Assembly: GCF_937890585.1 (NCBI RefSeq)
Contig: NZ_CALACG010000369.1
Coordinates: 1 to 7,017, forward strand
DNA: 7,017 nt
Direction of reading: 5' to 3'
DNA from: an uncultured Campylobacter sp.
GTDB taxonomy: Bacteria > Campylobacterota > Campylobacteria > Campylobacterales > Campylobacteraceae
The position numbers and the translations under genes were made by a program. Shown in pieces: positions 1-5,491 of the stretch (position 1 is the first letter of the stretch; every line of letters starts with the position of its first letter). The notes below the pieces were generated by a model, which saw only the letters and a list, made by a program, of their open reading frames with translations, did no database searches and had not been told where the DNA came from.

Positions 1-32
1 CGTCGGCAGCGTCAGATGTGTATAAGAGACAG
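1..32 (+). other. Nextera (Tn5) read-1 sequencing adapter, non-genomic
   Basis: These 32 bases equal the Illumina Nextera read-1 transposase adapter without its first T. Bases 14-32 (AGATGTGTATAAGAGACAG) are the 19-bp Tn5 mosaic end, and bases 1-13 are the read-1 tail. This is library DNA left untrimmed at a contig end, so it should not be read as a mobile element. Genomic sequence starts at base 33, which is a tagmentation point. Confidence 0.97.
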
Positions 33-36
33 ACGT

Positions 37-115
37 TCTGCTTGCAGTTGCGAGCTTGCGAAGCAAAAGAGCTCCCTTCCCCCTTAACAATCCCCTGTCT
101 GCTCGCAGTTACGAG
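37..115. repeat. Imperfect 18-bp direct repeat pair
   Basis: TCTGCTTGCAGTTGCGAG (37-54) recurs as TCTGCTCGCAGTTACGAG (98-115) with two mismatches, 61 bp apart. Similarity continues weakly into a shared CGAAGC (59-64 and 117-122). The second copy can fold as CTCG-CAGTTA-CGAG. The 61-bp offset is not a multiple of three, so the copies lie in different reading frames. This argues for a DNA- or RNA-level repeat and not a protein repeat. Function unknown. Confidence 0.6.
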
Positions 116-152
116 ACGAAGCCCGAGTAAAGCCCCAACGACGTTAGAGGTG

Positions 153-179
153 CATGCTTCAGTGCTAAAGCACTGCATG
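153..179. other. Strong hairpin, 7-bp perfect core stem
   Basis: CAGTGCT (160-166) and AGCACTG (169-175) form a perfect stem around AA. Adding CATG on both sides (153-156 and 176-179) lengthens it to 11 pairs with a 3-nt bulge (CTT, 157-159). No T-run follows on either strand, so a standard intrinsic terminator is unlikely. Read on the minus strand, it would sit near the 5' end of a transcript from the candidate promoter at 199-227. Confidence 0.55.
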
Positions 180-198
180 TGATTAAAAATTAAGACTA

Positions 199-227
199 AT
201 TTTATTTATCAACCAAATAAGGGTCAA
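199..227 (-). promoter_or_regulatory. Candidate sigma-70 promoter reading into the GC-rich block
   Basis: On the minus strand TTGACC (227-222) is followed after exactly 17 bp by TAAAAT (204-199), close to the general sigma-70 consensus. Transcription would start near 192 and run through the hairpin and the repeats toward the contig end. Campylobacter promoters often lack a -35 box, and such matches occur by chance in AT-rich DNA, so confidence is low. No gene is established downstream. Confidence 0.3.
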
Positions 228-229
228 AC

Positions 230-341
230 AAATTTTAAAATTTCATGAGCAAGTGATTTTGGCTCTAAAATTTGAGCTAAGCGGTAAGCAAAGCCAAATT
301 TTAGTAGTCAATTCTTACAAGTGAGTGAAATTTTAAAATTT
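230..341. repeat. Two copies of a 14-bp AT palindrome
   Basis: AAATTTTAAAATTT occurs at 230-243 and 328-341, 98 bp apart. CATGAGC follows both copies, at 244-250 and 354-360. The motif is a perfect palindrome built from AAATTT, a hexamer frequent throughout the window, so it may be compositional and not an operator. Confidence 0.45.
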
Positions 342-408
342 GCATTTACGATACATGAGCCTTAATTGCAAACTGCCTGCGTTTATAAACTTTATTAATT
401 TTTCAAGC

Positions 409-441
409 CTTTTAAAAGCCATTTTTTCTTATAATCCCCAA
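409..441 (+). promoter_or_regulatory. sigma-70 promoter of the ispG-dnaB-comEC operon
   Basis: A perfect -10 box TATAAT lies at 430-435, preceded by T-rich tracts (391-403, 421-429). There is no clear TTGACA box, which is the usual pattern of Campylobacter vegetative promoters. Transcription should start near 442 and give a leader of about 20 nt. The palindrome CTTTTAAAAG (409-418) lies just upstream of the -10 region; whether anything binds it is unknown. Confidence 0.7.
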
Positions 442-449
442 TAAAATTT

Positions 450-454
450 AAAGG
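450..454 (+). promoter_or_regulatory. Ribosome-binding site of ispG
   Basis: AAAGG lies 7 nt before the TTG at 462. An in-frame stop (TAA, 432-434) lies upstream with no ATG between, and conserved IspG N-terminal sequence begins right after the TTG. This site therefore settles the non-ATG start. Confidence 0.7.
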
Positions 455-461
455 CAAAATT

Positions 462-1520
462 TTGCAACGATACCCGACAAAACAGATAAAAATTCGCGAT
501 GTTTTAATAGGCGGTGACGCACCGATCTCCGTGCAGTCAATGACATTTTCAAAGACAAAGGACGTAAAAGGCACGCTAGAGCAGATACAAAGGCTATATT
601 TTGCAGGCTGTGACATCGTGCGCTGCGCAGTTTTTGACAAAGAGGACGCCAGCGCGCTAAAGCAGATCGTCGCCAGCTCACCCATCCCAGTCGTTGCAGA
701 CATTCATTTTAACCACACCTACGCGCTTATAGTTAGCGAATTTGTCGATGCTATCCGCATAAATCCAGGCAACATCGGCTCAGCTAAAAACATAAAAGCA
801 GTCGTTGATGCCTGCAAACAGAGAAATTTACCCATCCGCATAGGCGTAAATTCTGGCTCGCTTGAAAAGCAGTTTGAGGACCGCTACGGCCGCACGGTTG
901 AGGCGATGGTGGAGAGTGCCTTATACAACATCAAGCTTCTTGAGGATTTTGACTTTACGGACATTAAAATTTCACTTAAATCAAGCGATGTCGAGCGCAC
1001 TATGCAAGCTTATAGAGCACTTCGCCCAAAGACAAACTACCCATTTCATCTAGGCGTAACAGAGGCAGGTACCACTTTTCACGCGACTATCAAGTCCGCG
1101 ATCGCACTTGGCGGGCTTTTGCTTGAAGGCATCGGCGATACGATGAGAGTTAGCATCACGGGCGAGCTTGAAGAGGAGATCAAAGTCGCAAAGGCGATCT
1201 TAAAAGATAGTGGCCGCCAAAAAGAGGGGCTAAACATCATATCATGCCCAACTTGTGGGCGTTTGCAAGCTGACCTCATGGCAGCAGTAAAGCTCGTAGA
1301 AGAAAAGACAAAAGGGATAAAAGAGCCGCTAAACGTCTCGGTGATGGGCTGCGTGGTAAATGCGATCGGCGAGGCAAAAGGCGCAGACGTAGCCATAGCA
1401 TTTGGCAAGGGAAATGGCATGATCATGCGACACGGCGAAGTGGTCGCAAGGCTACCTGAGAGCGAGCTTGTGGATAGATTTTTACAAGAGATCGACGACG
1501 AGATAAAGAGCAGAGGATAA
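462..1520 (+). CDS. ispG: 4-hydroxy-3-methylbut-2-en-1-yl diphosphate synthase (IspG/GcpE)
   Basis: IspG catalyses the penultimate step of the MEP isoprenoid pathway in the cytoplasm: reductive opening of methylerythritol cyclodiphosphate to HMBPP, using electrons from flavodoxin or ferredoxin. The 352-residue protein has the normal length of the short bacterial form. The N-terminal TIM-barrel part includes [12 protein letters not shown] (residues 17-28), VVADIHF (77-83) and RINPGNIG (99-106). The C-terminal iron-sulfur domain has all expected [4Fe-4S] ligands: SCPTCGR (Cys262, Cys265), Cys297, and Glu304 in NAIGEA. Translation starts at TTG with AAAGG 7 nt upstream, and the family's N-terminal region begins directly there. 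It is first in an operon with dnaB, which begins 4 nt after its stop. No truncation or missing residue is seen. The identification is firm. Confidence 0.97.
   Translation: MQRYPTKQIKIRDVLIGGDAPISVQSMTFSKTKDVKGTLEQIQRLYFAGCDIVRCAVFDKEDASALKQIVASSPIPVVADIHFNHTYALIVSEFVDAIRINPGNIGSAKNIKAVVDACKQRNLPIRIGVNSGSLEKQFEDRYGRTVEAMVESALYNIKLLEDFDFTDIKISLKSSDVERTMQAYRALRPKTNYPFHLGVTEAGTTFHATIKSAIALGGLLLEGIGDTMRVSITGELEEEIKVAKAILKDSGRQKEGLNIISCPTCGRLQADLMAAVKLVEEKTKGIKEPLNVSVMGCVVNAIGEAKGADVAIAFGKGNGMIMRHGEVVARLPESELVDRFLQEIDDEIKSRG
1512..1517 (+). promoter_or_regulatory. Ribosome-binding site of dnaB inside the ispG end
   Basis: AGAGGA, 7 nt before the GTG at 1525, lies in the last codons of ispG. It supports the GTG start and suggests that dnaB translation is coupled to ispG. 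The dnaB frame has a stop at 1504-1506 and no ATG between it and the GTG. Confidence 0.65.
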
Positions 1521-1524
1521 AGCA

Positions 1525-2937
1525 GTGGCAAAAGAGAGACTTAACGAGATAGAATTTAGCAACCTTTACGACCTTGATATGGAGCGAGCCATACTAAGCT
1601 CGATCATCGCAAACAACGATGCTTTGGGCGAAATTTTTGACACGATAAAGGCTGGGGACTTTTACCTAAAGGCTCACGCGCAAATTTACAAAGCGATGGT
1701 TGATTGTCTAAACGGCGACGTGCCTATCGCATCGACGTTTATCAAAAACAAGCTTGGCGAAAACTACGATGACAACGTCATGGCGAGCATTTTAGCCACA
1801 AACTCGATCATCGACATCCAAAGATACGCAAACGAGCTAAAAGAAAAGTCGATAAAACGCAGTCTAGTAAAGATCGCCCACGACATCCCAAGCAAGGTAA
1901 ATGAAGACAAAGCTAGCCGCGATATGGTCGATGAGCTAAGTCAGGAGTTTTACTCGCTAGTCGATGGCAGCGGCACTGGCAGCATCAGAGATAGCGAAGA
2001 TATCATAAAAAGCTTGATAGTGCATATGCAAAAGCAAGCTGCCCTAAACGAGCGCGATATCATCGGACTAAACACCGGCTTTAAAAAGCTAAATGAGATG
2101 ATAAAGGGCTTTAAAAATGGCGACCTCATCATCATCGCAGCACGTCCTGGCATGGGCAAAACGACGCTTTGTCTAAATTTCATGGGGCACGTTTTAAAAA
2201 GTGGCGCTGGTGTCGTCTTTTTCTCACTTGAGATGCCAGCAGAGCAGATCATGATGAGGATGCTAGCAGATAAGACCTCGATCCCGCTTCAAGAGATAAT
2301 GACAGCGAGCCTGGACGACGAGAAGCTCGCTCACTTTAGCCATGCATGCAGCGAATTTTCGCACGCAAAACTCTTCGTGCACGATAGCGGCTACGTAAAT
2401 ATCCACCAAGTAAGGACGCAGCTTCGCAAGCTAAAGTCAGCTCATCCTGAAATTTCACTCTGCGTCATCGACTACATCGGCCTTATGATGAGCACAAATA
2501 ACTTCGCCGACCGCCACATACAAATAGCTGAAATTTCTCGTGGCTTAAAGCTTCTAGCGCGCGAGCTGGATATGCCTATCATCGCACTTTCGCAGCTAAA
2601 CCGCGGCCTTGAAGCACGCGCGAACAAGCGCCCTATGCTAAGTGACCTAAGAGAGTCAGGCGCGATCGAGCAAGACGCCGACATCATCCTTTTTGTATAT
2701 AGACACGAGGTCTATCTGGAGCAAGAGGAGAACGAGAAAAAGAGCAAGGCAGCAGCCGAGGGCAAACCTTATCAAAGCGAGCACGTTTTTAACAAGCTTC
2801 AAGAAAACGCCGAGATCATCGTTGGCAAAAACAGAAACGGCGAAGTGGGATCCATCGACGTGCTCTTTCAAAAGCAATACTCGCGCTTTTGCGATATCGC
2901 CACCACACCAGTGCAATCAACTGAATTTAAAGAGTAA
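1525..2937 (+). CDS. dnaB: Replicative DNA helicase DnaB
   Basis: DnaB is the hexameric ATP-driven helicase that opens the replication fork. The 470-residue product has the N-terminal helical domain (about 12-115), a linker, and the RecA-like domain (about 180-460). Visible motifs are Walker A ARPGMGKTT (206-214), the catalytic glutamate in SLEMP (Glu236), Walker B LCVIDY (Asp316), SQLNRGLE (356-363, Gln357), RESGAIEQDADI (Arg376 onward) and GKNRNG (434-439). Between HEVY and AEIIVGK there are 31 mostly charged residues (398-428), about 22 more than I recall for E. coli DnaB. H. pylori DnaB has a longer insert at the same place. Start is GTG with AGAGGA 7 nt upstream. There is no intein and no frameshift. 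It lies 4 nt after ispG and 2 nt before comEC, so expression is probably shared. Confidence 0.97.
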   Translation: MAKERLNEIEFSNLYDLDMERAILSSIIANNDALGEIFDTIKAGDFYLKAHAQIYKAMVDCLNGDVPIASTFIKNKLGENYDDNVMASILATNSIIDIQRYANELKEKSIKRSLVKIAHDIPSKVNEDKASRDMVDELSQEFYSLVDGSGTGSIRDSEDIIKSLIVHMQKQAALNERDIIGLNTGFKKLNEMIKGFKNGDLIIIAARPGMGKTTLCLNFMGHVLKSGAGVVFFSLEMPAEQIMMRMLADKTSIPLQEIMTASLDDEKLAHFSHACSEFSHAKLFVHDSGYVNIHQVRTQLRKLKSAHPEISLCVIDYIGLMMSTNNFADRHIQIAEISRGLKLLARELDMPIIALSQLNRGLEARANKRPMLSDLRESGAIEQDADIILFVYRHEVYLEQEENEKKSKAAAEGKPYQSEHVFNKLQENAEIIVGKNRNGEVGSIDVLFQKQYSRFCDIATTPVQSTEFKE

Positions 2938-2939
2938 AT

Positions 2940-4187
2940 TTGCCAAAAAGCAGGCGTATATTTTATTTTCTCCTGCTTTGTCTTTTGCTTTTTTGCCTAA
3001 ATTTAGCGCTTAAATTTCATGAATACAGCGCTTTTATGGAGCTTGGCGAGCATGACGTCCTAGGCAAAGTAAGCGTAAATTTCACCAAAGAAAAAAATGG
3101 CAAAAAGCGCCAGATCATTAGGATCGACACCTCAAATTTTAGCTTTTATACAACCGCTTCTAAAAAAGATGAGATCGCTCTTTATGACGTCGTGGCACTT
3201 AGCGTTCAGCCAATAGACGTGAGCTTTACGGACTATCTTGGCGGCTCATTTTACATGCCAAGCTACGATAGAGCCGTTATCAAAAGAGATGAGAGCCTAA
3301 GGCAAAGGGCTATAAATTTCATCTCCGCCCAGCACGAAAACGCTAAAATTTCGCAGCTTTTCTCAGCGCTCTTTCTTGGCACAAACGTCTTTGGCGAGCT
3401 AAGAGATGATGTCTCAAACTGGGGCGTGGCGCACCTCATCGCCATTAGCGGCTATCACCTTGGCGTCATAAGCACAGTTTGCTTCTTTCTTTTAAAGCTA
3501 GTTTTTAAGCCCATTTACGCAAGATATATGCCTTACCGCTCATATATTTTTGACTTTACTATCGCCGTATTTTTGGTGCTTTGCTTTTACTTTTACATGA
3601 TCGGCTTTATAGCAAGCTTTTTGCGGGCATTTTTGATGAGCATGGCTGGCTTTTATATGATCTGCAAAAAGATAAAGATATTAAATTTCTACACGCTTTT
3701 TGGCGTTATCTTATTTAGCGTCGCCCTATTTCCGCAGCTTCTTTTTAGTATTGGCTTTTATTTTTCATGCCTTGGCGTCTTTTATATTTACGTCTATCTT
3801 TTCTATTTTGCGCCCAGATTTAGCCTACTAGCAAACTCGCTACTTTTAAATTTATATGTCTTTTTTGCTATGGAGATTGCGGTGCTTTACTTTTTCCCAC
3901 TCATTAGCCTCTTGCAGCTTAGCGTGCTAGCTATCAACTACCTATTTGGCGTATTTTATCCACTAAGCTTTTTACTTCATCTCTTTGGATATGGCGGCAT
4001 TTTTGATGAAATTTTAAGCAAAATGCTAGCTTTTAGACTAAGTTCTGGCAGCCTTCATATAAGCACATTTGTCTTTTTACTCTATAACGCCATCACACTT
4101 TTATGTGTTAAATTTAAGCCAGCAGCACTTTTACCACCGCTCTTTGGCGTGGCATCGTTTTTGATTTTTTTGCTAAATTTTTCGTAG
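2940..4187 (+). CDS. comEC: ComEC/Rec2-family DNA-uptake channel, short form
   Basis: ComEC forms the inner-membrane channel that carries single-stranded DNA into the cytoplasm during natural transformation. The 415-residue protein starts with a membrane segment (7-25), then a soluble stretch (about 30-125) where ComEC proteins carry an OB-like domain. The competence domain follows, with the signature GVAHLIAISGYHLG (162-175), SFLRAFLM (226-233) and FSIGFYFSCLGV (269-280), plus hydrophobic helices at about 203-225, 247-266, 274-291, 302-325, 327-348 and 373-412. It ends there, so the C-terminal metallo-beta-lactamase-like domain of long ComEC proteins is absent. H. pylori ComEC is also short, so this is probably normal for the class. 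TTG start, weak AAAGAG site at 2929-2934; an in-frame stop at 2928-2930 excludes earlier starts. In H. pylori, dnaB and comEC are also neighbours. Confidence 0.88.
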   Translation: MPKSRRIFYFLLLCLLLFCLNLALKFHEYSAFMELGEHDVLGKVSVNFTKEKNGKKRQIIRIDTSNFSFYTTASKKDEIALYDVVALSVQPIDVSFTDYLGGSFYMPSYDRAVIKRDESLRQRAINFISAQHENAKISQLFSALFLGTNVFGELRDDVSNWGVAHLIAISGYHLGVISTVCFFLLKLVFKPIYARYMPYRSYIFDFTIAVFLVLCFYFYMIGFIASFLRAFLMSMAGFYMICKKIKILNFYTLFGVILFSVALFPQLLFSIGFYFSCLGVFYIYVYLFYFAPRFSLLANSLLLNLYVFFAMEIAVLYFFPLISLLQLSVLAINYLFGVFYPLSFLLHLFGYGGIFDEILSKMLAFRLSSGSLHISTFVFLLYNAITLLCVKFKPAALLPPLFGVASFLIFLLNFS

Positions 4188-4214
4188 TCAAAATTTATTT
4201 AAATTTGCCGATAT
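4188..4214 (+). promoter_or_regulatory. Candidate sigma-28 (FliA) promoter of the FlxA-like gene
   Basis: GCCGATAT (4207-4214) matches the sigma-28 -10 element: GCCGATAA in enterics, CGATWT in Campylobacter as I recall it. A weak -35 match, CAAA (4189-4192), lies 14 bp upstream; the enteric ideal is TAAA with 15 bp. Transcription would start near 4221, six bases before the AAAGG site at 4227-4231. It is one of the few non-AAATTT stretches in the 51-bp gap after comEC. Confidence 0.55.
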
Positions 4215-4238
4215 GCTTTTAAATTTAAAGGTGTAGCG

Positions 4239-4610
4239 ATGCAGATAAACTCAAATTTTATAAATTTAAACAAAAGCACTCCCAAAAGTGAGCTAAATTT
4301 AAAGGCTGATGAAGCAAATTTAAAAAGTGAAAATTCTCAAAACAGCGACAAAAGTGCTATCTTGCATGATGCTTCAAATTTAGTTAGCGAAACAAATAAC
4401 CAGAGCGAGAGTAGCGCCGATGTCATAAAAAAGCAGTTAGAAAAACTGCAAAAACAGCTAAAAGAGATTGATAGCGCGATAAAACAGGCAAGTGCAAGCA
4501 AAAATCCATACGCAAAAGAGATAGTGGCCTCACTTCAGACCCAAAAAGGGTCTATATTTGCTCAGATAATGCAGCTAAACGCCCAGCTTGTAAAGATGCA
4601 AGGCGCTTAA
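4239..4610 (+). CDS. Small FlxA-like coiled-coil protein
   Basis: This 123-residue, probably cytoplasmic protein has no signal peptide or membrane segment. Residues 1-60 are polar, rich in Asn, Ser and Lys, and likely disordered. Residues 62-120 form a helical coiled-coil region, with VIKKQLEKLQKQLKEIDSAI (62-81) and a Gln-rich end, SIFAQIMQLNAQLVKMQ (105-121). The pattern of QL/LQ heptads, a short break, then QTQKGSIFAQI resembles the FlxA-like family. Enteric flxA is a FliA-dependent gene of unknown molecular function. The sigma-28-like element upstream fits that assignment. ATG start with AAAGG 7 nt before it. The 51-bp gap separates it from the comEC operon, and it converges on the transporter gene that ends 17 bp downstream. 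Other low-complexity coiled-coil families remain possible; no biochemical role can be assigned. Confidence 0.65.
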   Translation: MQINSNFINLNKSTPKSELNLKADEANLKSENSQNSDKSAILHDASNLVSETNNQSESSADVIKKQLEKLQKQLKEIDSAIKQASASKNPYAKEIVASLQTQKGSIFAQIMQLNAQLVKMQGA

Positions 4611-4627
4611 GTAGATCAAATTTAACC

Positions 4628-5491
4628 TCACACAGCCTTTACGCCGTAAAAATTCATGATTTTATTGTGAATTAGTAGCGAGACATACATTATCACAGCG
4701 CCCAAAATAAGCCTTGTTAGATTAGTGTCCTTTTGCCAAAAGAGTAAATTTACGATGATAGCAGCTGGTATGAGGGCGTTGTTCATGATGGCAAGCACGC
4801 CGCTATCGACCTCGCAAGCCCCCTTGTTCCACATAAAATATCCAAGCCCACTAGCGACTATGCCAAGCCACAAAAGCACCAAAGTTTGCGTTAGATCTAC
4901 ATGAAATTTAGCTGGATTGCCAAGGGTTATTAGTGCGATCACTGCTACAAAAAACGCTCCAAAGTGAAAGTAGCCAAAGACTTTTTTTTGATCCACGTCA
5001 AACCTCTCCAAAAGCGCCTTATAGGCACTTTGCCCTGCTCCAAAGCATATATTTGCCCCTTGCACCAGCAAAAAGCCCTTTAGCACACCCTCATTTATCG
5101 CACCATACTTGATAATAAGCGCGCCAAAGACCGCTACGCCAACGCTAAAGAGATAAAGCGGCCTAAATTTAAAGCTAAATGCGTCATATATAAGCGTCAC
5201 ATAAAACGGCGTAAAAATGGTAAAAAGTGCGACTTCTGGCACGCTTAGATACAAAAACGAGTTGTAGTAGCAAAGATACATTAGCCCTATTTGCACCGCT
5301 CCGATCGCCATTATGCCAAGGGCGAGCTTTGGATTTACCCCGCGAAATTTCGTAAATGGCAAAAAGACCATGCTTGCAAGCGTAACACGCACAAAAACGG
5401 CTAGGTAGCTATCTACTTTGCCCGCTAAAAACTCACCTATCAAGCTAAAGCTAAACGCCCATAAAATGGTCACGAAGATCAGTTTATTCAT
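4628..5491 (-). CDS. EamA/DMT-superfamily transporter
   Basis: The 287-residue protein is an inner-membrane transporter of the drug/metabolite transporter superfamily. It has about ten hydrophobic segments (roughly 2-20, 29-46, 55-73, 80-104, 111-130, 137-158, 172-190, 203-222, 229-252, 259-276) and the family's two-fold repeat. Typical patterns are ILWAFSFSLIGEFLAG (9-24), FVRVTLASMVFLPF (33-46) and GLGYFMWNKGACEVDSG (215-231). EamA proteins usually export amino acids, drugs or other small metabolites; the substrate here cannot be told. The ATG overlaps the stop of the TolC-like gene in ATGA (5488-5491), with a GAGGTGG site 7 nt upstream, so translation is probably coupled. It is last in the minus-strand operon; no clear terminator follows. 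Confidence 0.88.
   Translation of the reverse strand: MNKLIFVTILWAFSFSLIGEFLAGKVDSYLAVFVRVTLASMVFLPFTKFRGVNPKLALGIMAIGAVQIGLMYLCYYNSFLYLSVPEVALFTIFTPFYVTLIYDAFSFKFRPLYLFSVGVAVFGALIIKYGAINEGVLKGFLLVQGANICFGAGQSAYKALLERFDVDQKKVFGYFHFGAFFVAVIALITLGNPAKFHVDLTQTLVLLWLGIVASGLGYFMWNKGACEVDSGVLAIMNNALIPAAIIVNLLFWQKDTNLTRLILGAVIMYVSLLIHNKIMNFYGVKAV

Larger units (their letters stand above)
33..461. other. Gene-free 5' region: GC-rich block followed by AT-rich leader
   Basis: No gene is supported here. By hand count, bases 33-180 are about 53% G+C and bases 181-461 about 27%, with a sharp change near 180. The GC-rich part holds a pair of imperfect direct repeats and a hairpin. One frame on each strand stays open across it, but neither has a ribosome-binding site. 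The AT-rich part holds two copies of the palindrome AAATTTTAAAATTT and a 9-bp inverted repeat (265-273 with 296-304), and it ends in the ispG promoter. A 24-codon ATG frame at 355 has no Shine-Dalgarno and is not called. Confidence 0.7.

Noticed and set aside
1..32. Tn5/IS50 mosaic end as a natural mobile element
   Set aside because: The mosaic end is joined directly to the Nextera read-1 tail, which exists only in sequencing libraries.
33..178. Small minus-strand protein from the ATG at 178 toward the contig end
   Set aside because: No Shine-Dalgarno, the ATG sits inside a hairpin stem, the end runs into adapter sequence, and the repeat copies inside are out of frame. Kept only as part of a finding.
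153..179. Hairpin as an intrinsic terminator
   Set aside because: No T-run follows the stem on either strand.
355..429. 24-codon ATG frame upstream of ispG
   Set aside because: No ribosome-binding site, no promoter for it, and it precedes the TATAAT of the operon.
395..703. Minus-strand frame of 102 codons over the ispG promoter and start
   Set aside because: It runs opposite the promoter and the conserved ispG N-terminus, and nothing in its protein looks like a family.
1079..1531. Open frame of 150 codons antisense to ispG
   Set aside because: It lies wholly opposite a strongly conserved gene, has Ser/Pro-rich low-complexity sequence and matches no family I recognise: a shadow of ispG codon usage.
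4301..4311. Second AAAGG before an ATG inside the FlxA-like gene
   Set aside because: The ATG at 4309 is out of frame; the motif is another copy of the frequent AAATTTAAAGG string.
4590..4645. Inverted pairs AAGGC (4600-4604) and GCCTT (4635-4639) as a bidirectional terminator
   Set aside because: Only 5 bp with a 30-nt loop and no T-tract; too weak to call.
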